A stretch of 5,886 bases of DNA from Proteobacteria bacterium UBA964 (lineage in GTDB: Bacteria > Pseudomonadota > Gammaproteobacteria > Steroidobacterales > Steroidobacteraceae). Numbering within the stretch: the stretch's first letter is position 1; every line of letters begins with the position of its first letter. Under the pieces are notes generated by a model. It was not told the origin of the DNA and ran no database searches. It saw only the letters and a program-made list of their open reading frames with translations. Of this stretch, positions 1 to 5,886 are shown piece by piece. The stretch spans positions 10,543-16,428 of the forward strand of contig DBCG01000004.1 in the NCBI GenBank assembly GCA_002292945.1, read 5' to 3'. The translations under genes were made by a program, and so were the position numbers.

Positions 1-320
1 CCCGCATGACCGACGAGACCAAGTTACGCAACGTGCGGGTCGAGCTCGAGGCTCTCGAGCAGACCTGGCGCGAGAGCGGCGCGGCGATCCCGGCGGTCGC
101 CGCTGACGAGGCCGCCCTGCAGAAGGTCAACGAAGAGCTTTGGGACATCGAAGACCGCATCCGCGACAAAGAGCGGGCCGGCGAGTTCGACGCCGTGTTC
201 ATCGAACTGGCGCGCGCGGTGTATGTGACGAACGACGAGCGTGCCCGTTTCAAGAAGAACATCAACACGGCGCTCGGTTCGCGCCTCGTCGAAGAGAAGT
301 CCTACCAGCCGTACCGTTGA
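1..320 (+). CDS. DUF6165 family protein, 5'-truncated by the window edge
   Basis: This is the C-terminal part of a small, charged, soluble protein. The first ATG in the window is at 6, but the frame is open upstream to the edge (an Arg codon at 3-5). In DUF6165 proteins as I remember them, the stretch matching KLRNVRVELEAL follows an N-terminal segment resembling SPGELIDKLTILEIK, so the real start probably lies before base 1. Family-like blocks, numbered from the ATG at 6, are LWDIEDRIRDKERAGEF (about residues 45-61), ARAVYVTNDERARFKKNIN (about 69-87) and the ending GSRLVEEKSY. The high Glu/Arg/Lys content suggests a helical, perhaps coiled-coil protein with no membrane segment. Its biochemical function is unknown; I recall relatives near surface-polysaccharide genes, but nothing here tests that. 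The stop is TGA at 318-320, and the gene converges on the zinc-finger gene. The family call rests on memory of the motif pattern. Confidence 0.8.
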   Translation, partial: RMTDETKLRNVRVELEALEQTWRESGAAIPAVAADEAALQKVNEELWDIEDRIRDKERAGEFDAVFIELARAVYVTNDERARFKKNINTALGSRLVEEKSYQPYR

Positions 321-344
321 AGCCCGGGCTCGACGAGCGGGTTC
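319..344. terminator. imperfect hairpin spanning both stop codons of the convergent pair; possible bidirectional terminator
   Basis: The 22-base gap between the two convergent genes, plus parts of both stop codons, can fold. Bases 319-321 pair with 342-344 and 323-326 (CCCG) pair with 338-341 (CGGG), with G322 bulged. Inside the loop CTC (329-331) can pair with GAG (335-337). There is no T-run on either side, so this is not a canonical intrinsic terminator. A GC hairpin between convergent genes could still slow polymerase or protect 3' ends. The assignment is an inference from pairing alone. Confidence 0.25.
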
Positions 345-534
345 AGCGCCGCAGCGTGTACTCCGCCCCACAATACGGGCACTTGGCCTGACCGGTCTGC
401 TCGATCGGCAGATAGACCTTCGGGTGGGAGTTCCAGAGGGACATCTGCGGCATCGGACAGGAAAGCGGCAGGTCCTCGACGGAGACCTCGTATTGGTTCT
501 GGGCGTTCGGCTGCAGCAAGGTTGGCGCGCTCAT
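343..534 (-). CDS. CHCC zinc-finger protein (NDUFS6-like, zf-CHCC type)
   Basis: The product is a 63-aa protein. Its core matches the small bacterial zf-CHCC family related to the zinc-binding end of mitochondrial complex I subunit NDUFS6: Cys26 in LPLSCPMP, then MSLWNSHPKVYL carrying His37, then Cys52 and Cys55 in KCPYCGAEY. These four residues are the expected Cys-His-Cys-Cys zinc ligands, all present. The length is normal for the bacterial proteins. There is no signal peptide or membrane segment, so it is probably cytosolic; the role of the stand-alone bacterial members is not established. ATG at 534 is the only Met before the conserved core in this frame; the frame stays open upstream only as a shadow of glnE. 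It starts 7 bases after the glnE TAA. A purine-rich AAGAGG (552-547) lies 12 bases upstream, rather far for a ribosome site, and a TATAAT box lies 6 bases upstream. Confidence 0.9.
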   Translation of the reverse strand: MSAPTLLQPNAQNQYEVSVEDLPLSCPMPQMSLWNSHPKVYLPIEQTGQAKCPYCGAEYTLRR

Positions 535-540
535 GCCGCG

Positions 541-546
541 ATTATA
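541..546 (-). promoter_or_regulatory. perfect TATAAT hexamer just upstream of the zinc-finger gene; possible leaderless promoter
   Basis: Read on the minus strand, 546-541 is TATAAT, overlapping the last codons of glnE (GTA TAA) and the next base. Six bases (540-535) separate it from the ATG at 534. If it served as a -10 box, transcription would begin at or next to the A of the start codon, giving a leaderless mRNA. There is no good TTGACA-like hexamer 16-18 bases upstream (the positions read GAGGCG or CGAGGC) and no extended TGn element. The match may be accidental, arising from a Val-stop codon pair. Confidence 0.25.
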
Positions 547-3406
547 CCTCTTGGCCGCCGAACGCCTCGTCCCAGATCGCCGCCACCGCCGCGCGCGCCT
601 CCCGGTACTCACTGCCTTCGACCACCGCACCCTCACCGCGTAAGGCACGCTGGTGGCCGCGGGCGCGGTAGAGACGATAGGCGTCGGTGAGCCGATCGAC
701 CGTGGCTTGCGGGACCAGATCACCCGAAGCCAGGGTTTCGAGCTGACGGATGGTGTCGGCGTACATGGCGACCGCCGGGTGGCGCCCCGCCTCGCGCAGT
801 GCCCAATACTGCGCAAGGAACTCGATATCGGCGATGCCCCCGCGGCCCTGCTTCAGGTCGAAGCCGTCGCCACCCGATCGGTCGAGCTCGCGCCGCATGC
901 GCGCGCGCATCGAGGTCACCTCGTCGCGCAGCGTATCGCGCCGCACATGGTGGGTGAGCAGATCGATGCGCAGTGATTCGAAGGCCAACCGCAGGGCTGG
1001 CGCGCCGGCCACGGCCCGCGCGTGCAGCAGCGCTTGATGCTCCCAGGTCCAGGCCTCGCCGCGCTGGTAGTCGCCGAACGCGCCGATCCCGGTGACGAGC
1101 ATCCCGCCCTTACCGCTCGGCCGCAGCCGCGTGTCGACTTCGTAGAGCCGGCCGGCGCGCGAATGCACGGTCAGGATGTGGACGATGCGTTGCGCGAGAC
1201 GCACGAAGAACAGCTGGTTGTCGAGCGGCCGCTCCCCGCGGGTCTCTTGCACCATCCCGTGCGAGTCGTGGAGGAAAACGAGGTCGAGGTCTGATCCGTA
1301 GCCGAGTTCCATCCCACCCAACTTCCCGTATCCGACCGCGCACACCTCGACATCATGCGGCTCAGCCTCCTCGCTCTCGCGCCAGGTCGGCACCCCGAAC
1401 TGCGCAGTCATCTGCGCCCATCCCTGACGCAACGCCTGCTCGATGACGAGCTCGGCGATGTCGGTCAGACGATCCGAGACATGCATCACGGTCAGCCGTC
1501 CGGTGATGTCGGCGATCGCGACCCGGAACACCGCAGCGTTCTTGAATTGGGCCAAGGCTTCGACCAACTGTTCAGGGTCGTCCTGCGACACCCTCGCAAG
1601 GCGGTCCTCGAGGTCGGCTGCGAGCTCAGCTCGGTCCGGCGTCTCGATGAGCGAACGCTCATCGAGCAGCTCATCGAGCAGCAAGGGATGTGCGGCGAGC
1701 TGCGCGACCAGAAAATCGCCGCCACGACAGACCGCCATGAAGCGCGCCCGTGCGGCAGGGTTTTCATTGAGCAGCGCGAAATAGGACGAGCGCCCGCCGA
1801 TCGCCTCGATGACGCGCAGCATGCGCCGCGTCATCACAAGCGCGTCGTCGTCGGCCCCGAGCGCGGCGAGCAACGAAGGCAGCAGTTGCTGCAGACGCCT
1901 CATCCCCGCCGCATCGAGCCGCCTTGGCAGTGCGCCGTCGCGCAGATCCAGCACCAACCGAGCGAGCTCGGCCGCCGACTCGCTGCCGCGACCGACGAGG
2001 CGGGCCGCAAGCAGGTCGCGCATCCCCTCGAGACCCAACGATTCGTCCCAGATCCCCGCGAGCGCCGTGGCATCGCCGGCAGCGCCCATCGGACGCCGTG
2101 ACGCCGCCTCATCCATGCCGCGTCCACCATCCTCGTCCTTCGGCCGGAACACCAAGGACTGGAATGCGCGCTGCACCGCGGCTTGGTGCCGTCCCAGGGT
2201 CACGCACAGCGCCGCCCAGTCCGGCTCGCCCATCGCGCGGGCGAGCTGGATCCGCGAGGCCTCGTCCTGCGGCAACGCATGCACCTGCGCATCGCGCAGC
2301 ATCTGCAGGCGGTTCTCGATCGTGCGCAGATAACGGTAGGCCGCATCGAGTTCCTGTACCACCTGCGGATGCAAGAGCCGCTGGCGGCCGAGCTGCGGCA
2401 GCACCTCGAGCAACCGCGATCCTTGCAGTCGTCGGTCCTGCCCACCCCGGATGAGCTGCAACGCCTGCACGACGAACTCGATCTCGCGGATGCCGCCGGG
2501 ACCGAGCTTCAGGTGGTCGATGAGGTCCTTGCGGGCGACCTGTTTCTCGATGAGCCCCTTCATCTCGCGCAGGCTGTCGTAGACACCGAAGTCGAGGTAG
2601 CGGCGATACACGAACGGACGCACCGCTTCGGCATAGAGGTCGGCATAGACCTCGGCACCCGTGATCGCGCGCGCCTTGACCCAGGCGTAGCGTTCCCAAT
2701 CGCGTCCATGCTGGAGCAGATAGCCCTCGAAGGACGCGAAGCTGCAGGCGAGCGGCCCGGAATCCCCGAACGGCCGCAGCCGCATATCGACGCGGAACAC
2801 GAAGCCATCGACCGTCACCGCTGCAAGCAGCCGGATCAGCGCCTGCCCGAGCCTGAGGAAGAACTCCTCATGGCTGACCGGCGCCGCATGCTGCGTCTCG
2901 CCGTGCCCGGGGAACAGGAACACGAGGTCGATGTCGGAGGAGAAATTGAGCTCGCGGCCGCCGAGCTTGCCCATGCCGACCACCACGAGCGGCATCGGTT
3001 CGCCGTCGGCATAGGCTGGGCTGCCGTAGCGGGCGGTGGTGAGCGTCCAAGCCTCGCGCAATGCGAGCGCGATGGCATCGTCCGCGAACGCGGAAAGGTC
3101 CTCGAGGGTCTCCTCGAGCGAGGCTGCACCCGCAAGGTCGCGCCAAGCGATGCGCACCATCTCGCGACGGCGCCAGCGACGCAGCCACGACTGCCACTCG
3201 GCTTCGGGTGTGCCCTGCTCTGGGGCGCGGCCCGCGGGCCAGCAGGCTTCGCCGCCCGCCGTGCGCAAGTGGTTCAGGGCATCACTTCGTTCAAGGTCGG
3301 ACCAGAGCGTCGGATCACGCGCAAAGGCCTCGGCGACGAAATCGCTGCAGGCGGACACATGTCGCGCCGTGGCTTGCATCGGAACAGGAAAATCTTCAGC
3401 TTGCAT
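542..3406 (-). CDS. glnE: bifunctional glutamine synthetase adenylyltransferase / deadenylylase
   Basis: This cytosolic enzyme attaches AMP to, and removes it from, the conserved tyrosine of glutamine synthetase in response to PII and glutamine, tuning ammonium assimilation. At 954 aa it is full length (E. coli GlnE is 946). Both nucleotidyltransferase halves are intact. The N-terminal deadenylylase has GKLGGRELNFSSDIDLVF with Asp158 and Asp160, a third Asp207 in RVDMRLRP, and GPGGIREIEF at 302-311. The C-terminal adenylyltransferase has GKLGGMELGYGSDLDLVF with Asp706 and Asp708, Asp758 in EVDTRLRP, and GRGGIADIEF at 854-863. The linker around 421-450 is Gly/Ala-rich and looks flexible. The ATG at 3406 overlaps the amidase end by 11 bases and has only a weak GGCGGGA upstream. 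Met10 (3379) is an alternative that would remove the overlap; neither has a good ribosome site. The stop is TAA at 544-542. The family call is certain; only the exact start is open. Confidence 0.98.
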   Translation of the reverse strand: MQAEDFPVPMQATARHVSACSDFVAEAFARDPTLWSDLERSDALNHLRTAGGEACWPAGRAPEQGTPEAEWQSWLRRWRRREMVRIAWRDLAGAASLEETLEDLSAFADDAIALALREAWTLTTARYGSPAYADGEPMPLVVVGMGKLGGRELNFSSDIDLVFLFPGHGETQHAAPVSHEEFFLRLGQALIRLLAAVTVDGFVFRVDMRLRPFGDSGPLACSFASFEGYLLQHGRDWERYAWVKARAITGAEVYADLYAEAVRPFVYRRYLDFGVYDSLREMKGLIEKQVARKDLIDHLKLGPGGIREIEFVVQALQLIRGGQDRRLQGSRLLEVLPQLGRQRLLHPQVVQELDAAYRYLRTIENRLQMLRDAQVHALPQDEASRIQLARAMGEPDWAALCVTLGRHQAAVQRAFQSLVFRPKDEDGGRGMDEAASRRPMGAAGDATALAGIWDESLGLEGMRDLLAARLVGRGSESAAELARLVLDLRDGALPRRLDAAGMRRLQQLLPSLLAALGADDDALVMTRRMLRVIEAIGGRSSYFALLNENPAARARFMAVCRGGDFLVAQLAAHPLLLDELLDERSLIETPDRAELAADLEDRLARVSQDDPEQLVEALAQFKNAAVFRVAIADITGRLTVMHVSDRLTDIAELVIEQALRQGWAQMTAQFGVPTWRESEEAEPHDVEVCAVGYGKLGGMELGYGSDLDLVFLHDSHGMVQETRGERPLDNQLFFVRLAQRIVHILTVHSRAGRLYEVDTRLRPSGKGGMLVTGIGAFGDYQRGEAWTWEHQALLHARAVAGAPALRLAFESLRIDLLTHHVRRDTLRDEVTSMRARMRRELDRSGGDGFDLKQGRGGIADIEFLAQYWALREAGRHPAVAMYADTIRQLETLASGDLVPQATVDRLTDAYRLYRARGHQRALRGEGAVVEGSEYREARAAVAAIWDEAFGGQEV
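1643..1666. repeat. perfect 10-bp inverted repeat with 4-base loop inside glnE
   Basis: CTCGATGAGC (1643-1652), loop GAAC (1653-1656), then GCTCATCGAG (1657-1666) form an exact 10-bp stem. The right arm lies in the first unit of a perfect 12-bp tandem duplication, GCTCATCGAGCA at 1657-1668 and 1669-1680, so the left arm could also pair with the second copy at 1669-1678. In protein terms this codes for LLDELLDERSLIE (about residues 576-588), near the end of the linker domain. Both repeats are at least partly explained by the conserved LLLDELLD peptide and codon choice. Confidence 0.6.
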
Positions 3407-4913
3407 GTCGGGATCCCGCCGCGCGGGGCATCGGCAACAACCGTTGTTGCACGGCGGCGACCCTCAGGAGCGTCGCCTCAGCGAACGGACGGGCCACGAA
3501 CTGCGCGCTCAGCGGCAGACCACGCGCATCGAGCCCTGCCGGTATGGCGATGGCGGGCAGACCGAGATAATTGAACGGCGCGGTGCAATGCACCAGCTTG
3601 GCGAGGATCTCCCACAGCCCGCTGCCGGCACCGACATCGGTCTCGTCGCGACGGGGGACCGGGATCGGCAGCGTCGGCGTATGCAGCACGTCGCAGCGAT
3701 CGAACACCTCGCGCACGAACCGCCCGAGCAGCGGCAGGCGCAGGCGCAACGCCTCGAGATAGACGGTACCGGGGATGGCGAGACCGGTGCTGGCGCGCAG
3801 GCGCACCTGCGGCGTGTAACGCGCGGCCTCGGCACGGAGCTGCGACGCATGCAGCGCCGTCGCCTCGGAGTAGACCACCGCCCGGCTGAGCTCGGCGAGC
3901 GGTGCGGCATCCGGCACCGTCACCTCGATGATGCGCGCGCCGGCGCCCTCGAGCACGGCGAGGCAGCGCTCCATGGCCGTACGCACCTCGGGCGTCGCGA
4001 CATCGAAGAAATGGTTGCGCGGCACGCCGATCCGCAGACCCTCGATACCGCGCTCGAGCGCGGCGGCATAGTCGGGCGGAACGCGATGTGAGGCGAGCGC
4101 GTCACCGCCGTCCGCCCCTGCGATGATCTGCAGCACGGCAGCGAGGTCGGCAGCGCAATGCGCGATGGGCCCGAGCGTATCGATCGAGGGCGAGAGCTTC
4201 ATGCTGCCGGTGCGCGGCAGCAGGCCGTAGGTGGGCTTGAGACCGAGCACACCGTTCGCTGCAGCGGGTATGCGCACCGAGCCACCGGTGTCCGATCCGA
4301 TGCTCAGCGCTGTCGCGCGGCAGGCCACGGCAGCGCCGCTGCCGCTGGAGGAGCCACCGGCGACGAACTCGGGCTGCCAGGCGTTACGGCAATCGCCGAA
4401 GGCAGCGTTGTGCCCGGTGGCGCCGAGCGCGAACTCGGCCATGTTCAGTGCGCCGATGGCCTGTGCCCCTGCCGCCTCGAGACGCGCGATCACGGTGGCA
4501 GCCGGAGGCCGAGGAGCGATATCGGAGGCGTGACGCTCTGCGGCAAGCAAGGCGGCCACCTCGCGCACCCGCGAGCCGCAGGACGGCAGCAGACCGCCGG
4601 CAGCGCCGGCGGACGATCCGGTGCCGACGAACATGTCCTTGTGTGCGAGCGGCACACCGAGAAAAGGCAAGGTGGCGGCGAGATCGACACCCGCAGCGCG
4701 GGCCACGGCCAGATGCTCGTCAGCGAGCGATGCAGCACGGAGCGCAGCATCGGCGTCGAGACGCAAGAAGCAGTTCGTCCGCGCTTGCGCCCAAGCAGCG
4801 CGGGCGAGCACCGACTCGGTGAGCACCGTGCTCGTCAACCGCCCCTCTCGCAGGCGGGCCGCCGCCTCGATCAGACTGAGGTCACAAGGGTCGATGGCCG
4901 ACGGGAGGCTCAC
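3396..4913 (-). CDS. amidase signature family hydrolase (GatA/AtzF-like)
   Basis: This 505-aa amidase-signature enzyme would hydrolyse a C-N amide bond, usually releasing ammonia or an amine. The Ser-cisSer-Lys triad is visible: Lys92 in PLAHKDMF, Ser188 in AGGSSSGSGAAVA, and nucleophile Ser212 in GSDTGGSVRIPA. The spacing Ser188 to Ser212 is 24, as in GatA and FAAH. The spacing Lys92 to Ser212 is 120, against 99 in those two, so about 21 residues seem to be inserted, around 98-106 and 118-135. LNMAEFALGATGHN (156-169) and LGLKPTYGLLPR (223-234) also fit the family. It is probably cytosolic, with no signal peptide. It starts at GTG 4913, overlapping the TGA of the preceding small gene by 4 bases, which indicates translational coupling; upstream GGGGAC is a poor ribosome site. 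The substrate is unknown. It is unlikely to be tRNA amidotransferase GatA, because no gatB or clear gatC is adjacent. Confidence 0.93.
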   Translation of the reverse strand: MSLPSAIDPCDLSLIEAAARLREGRLTSTVLTESVLARAAWAQARTNCFLRLDADAALRAASLADEHLAVARAAGVDLAATLPFLGVPLAHKDMFVGTGSSAGAAGGLLPSCGSRVREVAALLAAERHASDIAPRPPAATVIARLEAAGAQAIGALNMAEFALGATGHNAAFGDCRNAWQPEFVAGGSSSGSGAAVACRATALSIGSDTGGSVRIPAAANGVLGLKPTYGLLPRTGSMKLSPSIDTLGPIAHCAADLAAVLQIIAGADGGDALASHRVPPDYAAALERGIEGLRIGVPRNHFFDVATPEVRTAMERCLAVLEGAGARIIEVTVPDAAPLAELSRAVVYSEATALHASQLRAEAARYTPQVRLRASTGLAIPGTVYLEALRLRLPLLGRFVREVFDRCDVLHTPTLPIPVPRRDETDVGAGSGLWEILAKLVHCTAPFNYLGLPAIAIPAGLDARGLPLSAQFVARPFAEATLLRVAAVQQRLLPMPRAAGSRHAS

Positions 4914-5218
4914 CGAGAACCGTCCCCAGCCAGCGACTCGAGCGTCGCGAGATGGTCGGCCGGCTCCCCGCCGAGCAGCGCGTCGTCCAACGCACCGGCC
5001 ACCTGCAGCGCAACACGCGCAGCTGCGACCGCCATCACGGCGGCACCGGCTCCGACGGCGATTCGCAAAGCCATCGCCTCGTCATCGATCGGGATGTCCG
5101 CGAGCGCACCGAGTTCGCGCACTGCGGCCGGTGATAGGGATGGCGACGATGCAATACCCAGCTCGAGACGCGCCGTGGCACTGGGCGAGACGTCCATCGA
5201 GATGCCGGGTTCAGTCAT
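4910..5218 (-). CDS. unrecognised small protein translationally coupled to the amidase; possible GatC/AtzG-like partner
   Basis: I do not recognise this 102-aa protein with confidence. It ends in TGA at 4912-4910, sharing the bases GTGA with the amidase start, which supports it being a real translated gene. It has a polar Ser/Pro-rich N-terminus, then LSPAAVRELGALADIPIDDEA (about 28-48), an Ala-rich hydrophobic stretch from ALRIAVGAG to ALQVAG (about 50-75), and an acidic tail containing LDDALLGGEPADHLATLESL. The hydrophobic stretch contains two arginines and could be a membrane-associated or buried helix. Size, position and helical look resemble the small partners of amidases (GatC, or AtzG/DUF4089), but the sequence match is weak, so this is inference. 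Start choice: ATG 5218 has only a distant AGG; ATG 5197 (95 aa) has no ribosome site; the frame opens to a TTG at 5251 (113 aa). Confidence 0.65.
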   Translation of the reverse strand: MTEPGISMDVSPSATARLELGIASSPSLSPAAVRELGALADIPIDDEAMALRIAVGAGAAVMAVAAARVALQVAGALDDALLGGEPADHLATLESLAGDGSR

Positions 5219-5323
5219 GTCGGGGAACCTGCGCAGGCGGTGTGCGGTCAAAGAGTTGTTTCAAGTGTAACCCGCTGCGCAAACGCGATAGCATCACCGC
5301 ACCCGACCCATGGAGCTCCCCGC
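5219..5323. promoter_or_regulatory. divergent intergenic region between the amidase/glnE cluster and the SYLF gene
   Basis: These 105 bases must hold the promoter for the plus-strand SYLF gene and most likely that of the four-gene minus-strand cluster. The patch 5249-5270 is noticeably richer in A+T than its surroundings. On the minus strand it offers TTGAAA (5264-5259) and TACACT (5269-5264), and on the plus strand GATAGCAT (5287-5294), but none forms a -35/-10 pair with normal spacing and good matches. There is a perfect 10-bp palindrome CCTGCGCAGG at 5228-5237 and a distant 7-bp inverted pair, GTGCGGT (5242-5248) and ACCGCAC (5296-5302). I can assign no regulator. Confidence 0.4.
5312..5315 (+). 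promoter_or_regulatory. ribosome binding site of the SYLF-domain gene
   Basis: GGAG lies 8 bases before the ATG at 5324, normal spacing for a Shine-Dalgarno site. It fixes the start because the protein read from this ATG opens directly with a clean signal peptide. Confidence 0.7.
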
Positions 5324-5886
5324 ATGATCAGACCTCTCCGCGCTTTGCTGCCCGCCCTCGCTGCCTCGGTCGCCTTGGCCGGCCTCGCCGCGATGCCGTC
5401 GACTGCCCGAGCCGACGAGTACACCGAAACGGTGCAGCTCTTCAAGAACGCGGGCCAGAGCGGGACCTTCTTCAGCAAAGCCCATGGGTATGCCGTATTC
5501 CCGACCATCGGCAAGGGCGCACTCGGGATCGGTGGCGCTCGCGGCACGGGTCGCGTCTATGTGCAAGGACGCCATGTCGCTGACACCACGCTCACGCAAC
5601 TCAGCATCGGCTTTCAGGCGGGCGGTCAGGCCTTCAGCCAGATCGTGTTCTTCGAGGATGAGCGCGCCTTCCGTGAGTTCAGCTCCGGCCAGTTCGGATT
5701 CGGGGCGGGGGTGAGCGCCGTGGCGATCACGGCAGCCGCAAGTGCTAGTGCAAGCACCTCGGGCGCCACCGCGGGCGCAAGCGGCGGGAAGAAAGACGCC
5801 ACGACATCAGGCGAGTATTACCGAGGGATGGCGGTGTTCACGATCGCGAAGGGTGGCCTCATGTACGAGGCGGCGCTCGCCGGCCA
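5324..5886 (+). CDS. exported SYLF/Ysc84 domain protein, 3'-truncated by the window edge
   Basis: The first 187 residues are present. Residues 1-30 form a Sec signal peptide: Arg at 3 and 6, a hydrophobic Ala/Leu core at about 7-23, and likely cleavage after Ala-Arg-Ala30, so the mature protein is periplasmic or envelope-associated. From about 51 it matches the SYLF (Ysc84, DUF500) family: SKAHGYAVFPTIGKGALGIGG (51-71), LSIGFQAGGQAFSQIVFF (93-110), FGAGVSAVAITA (126-137), an Ala/Ser/Gly-rich stretch (138-163) and GMAVFTIAKGGLMYEAAL (168-185). Eukaryotic SYLF domains bind phosphoinositide membranes; bacterial members are annotated as lipid-binding with no settled role. The Ala/Ser/Gly stretch occurs in bacterial homologues I remember and so is not an anomaly. 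About the last 10-40 residues are probably missing. It is divergent from the amidase cluster, with no evident functional link. Confidence 0.9.
   Translation, partial: MIRPLRALLPALAASVALAGLAAMPSTARADEYTETVQLFKNAGQSGTFFSKAHGYAVFPTIGKGALGIGGARGTGRVYVQGRHVADTTLTQLSIGFQAGGQAFSQIVFFEDERAFREFSSGQFGFGAGVSAVAITAAASASASTSGATAGASGGKKDATTSGEYYRGMAVFTIAKGGLMYEAALAG

Noticed and set aside
138..163. Ala/Ser/Gly run in the SYLF protein (residue numbers) considered as a foreign insertion or repeat expansion
   Set aside because: Bacterial SYLF proteins as I remember them carry a similar stretch at the same place, and its bases show no exact repeat unit.
321..330. Palindrome AGCCCGGGCT, and similar ones CGGGATCCCG (3409-3418) and CCTGCGCAGG (5228-5237), as regulator sites
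   Set aside because: Ten-base palindromes of this composition are expected by chance in GC-rich DNA. They share no common sequence and none sits in a clear operator position.
343..816. Extended 157-codon version of the zinc-finger gene running back into glnE
   Set aside because: The extra N-terminal part is Arg/Ser-rich shadow translation of the conserved GlnE C-terminus. The family has a short N-terminus and ATG 534 fits it.
1657..1680. 12-bp tandem duplication considered as a repeat expansion
   Set aside because: It encodes the LLDELLDE peptide, which closely matches the conserved LLLDELLD of other GlnE proteins, so a two-unit protein motif explains it.
2183..3574. 463-codon plus-strand open frame antisense to glnE, and several others of 150-370 codons over glnE and the amidase
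   Set aside because: They lie opposite genes with complete catalytic motifs in both, have low-complexity Arg/Ala/Pro-rich or biased composition, and show no recognisable domain. High GC makes stops rare on the opposite strand.
3396..5218. gatC-gatA pair of the tRNA-dependent amidotransferase
   Set aside because: No gatB follows (glnE does), the Lys-Ser spacing differs from GatA, and the small protein lacks a clear GatC pattern.
1..5886. Search for CRISPR arrays, insertion-sequence ends, tRNA or rRNA genes and riboswitches
   Set aside because: No regularly spaced repeats, terminal inverted repeats, transposase motifs or structural RNA signatures are visible, and coding regions fill almost the entire window.

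Overview
The window is a GC-rich (roughly two thirds G+C by eye), densely packed bacterial chromosomal segment. Its gene types point to a proteobacterium, most likely a gammaproteobacterium or a relative near the beta/gamma boundary. The main clues are a full-length two-headed GlnE, a CHCC zinc-finger protein of the NDUFS6-like type directly after it, and a DUF6165-type protein. No genus can be named from the sequence alone. I see no mobile element, CRISPR array, tRNA or rRNA.

Layout: the left edge (1-320, plus strand) is the 3' end of a DUF6165-type gene whose true start lies outside the window. It converges, with only 22 bases between, on a four-gene minus-strand cluster occupying about 5218 down to 343. 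In transcription order the cluster is a small unrecognised protein (about 102 aa), an amidase-signature hydrolase (505 aa), glnE (954 aa), and a 63-aa zinc-finger protein. The first three overlap (GTGA 4-base overlap, then an 11-base overlap) and the fourth starts 7 bases after the glnE stop, so they probably form one transcription unit. After a 105-base divergent intergenic region, a plus-strand gene for an exported SYLF/Ysc84-type protein begins at 5324 and runs off the right edge.

How the genes may work together: GlnE adenylylates and deadenylylates glutamine synthetase and so sets ammonium assimilation. An amidase-signature enzyme usually releases ammonia from an amide, or transfers it. 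Overlap of the two genes makes a nitrogen-linked role for the amidase plausible, but its substrate cannot be read from the sequence. The small upstream protein sits where a GatC/AtzG-like partner would be expected, but I could not confirm such a fold.

Nothing here is clearly a new system. The points most worth a second look are the small protein coupled to the amidase, an apparent insertion of about 21 residues between the amidase's catalytic lysine and its serines, the amidase-glnE overlap, and a perfect TATAAT box placed so that the zinc-finger gene could be read as a leaderless transcript.
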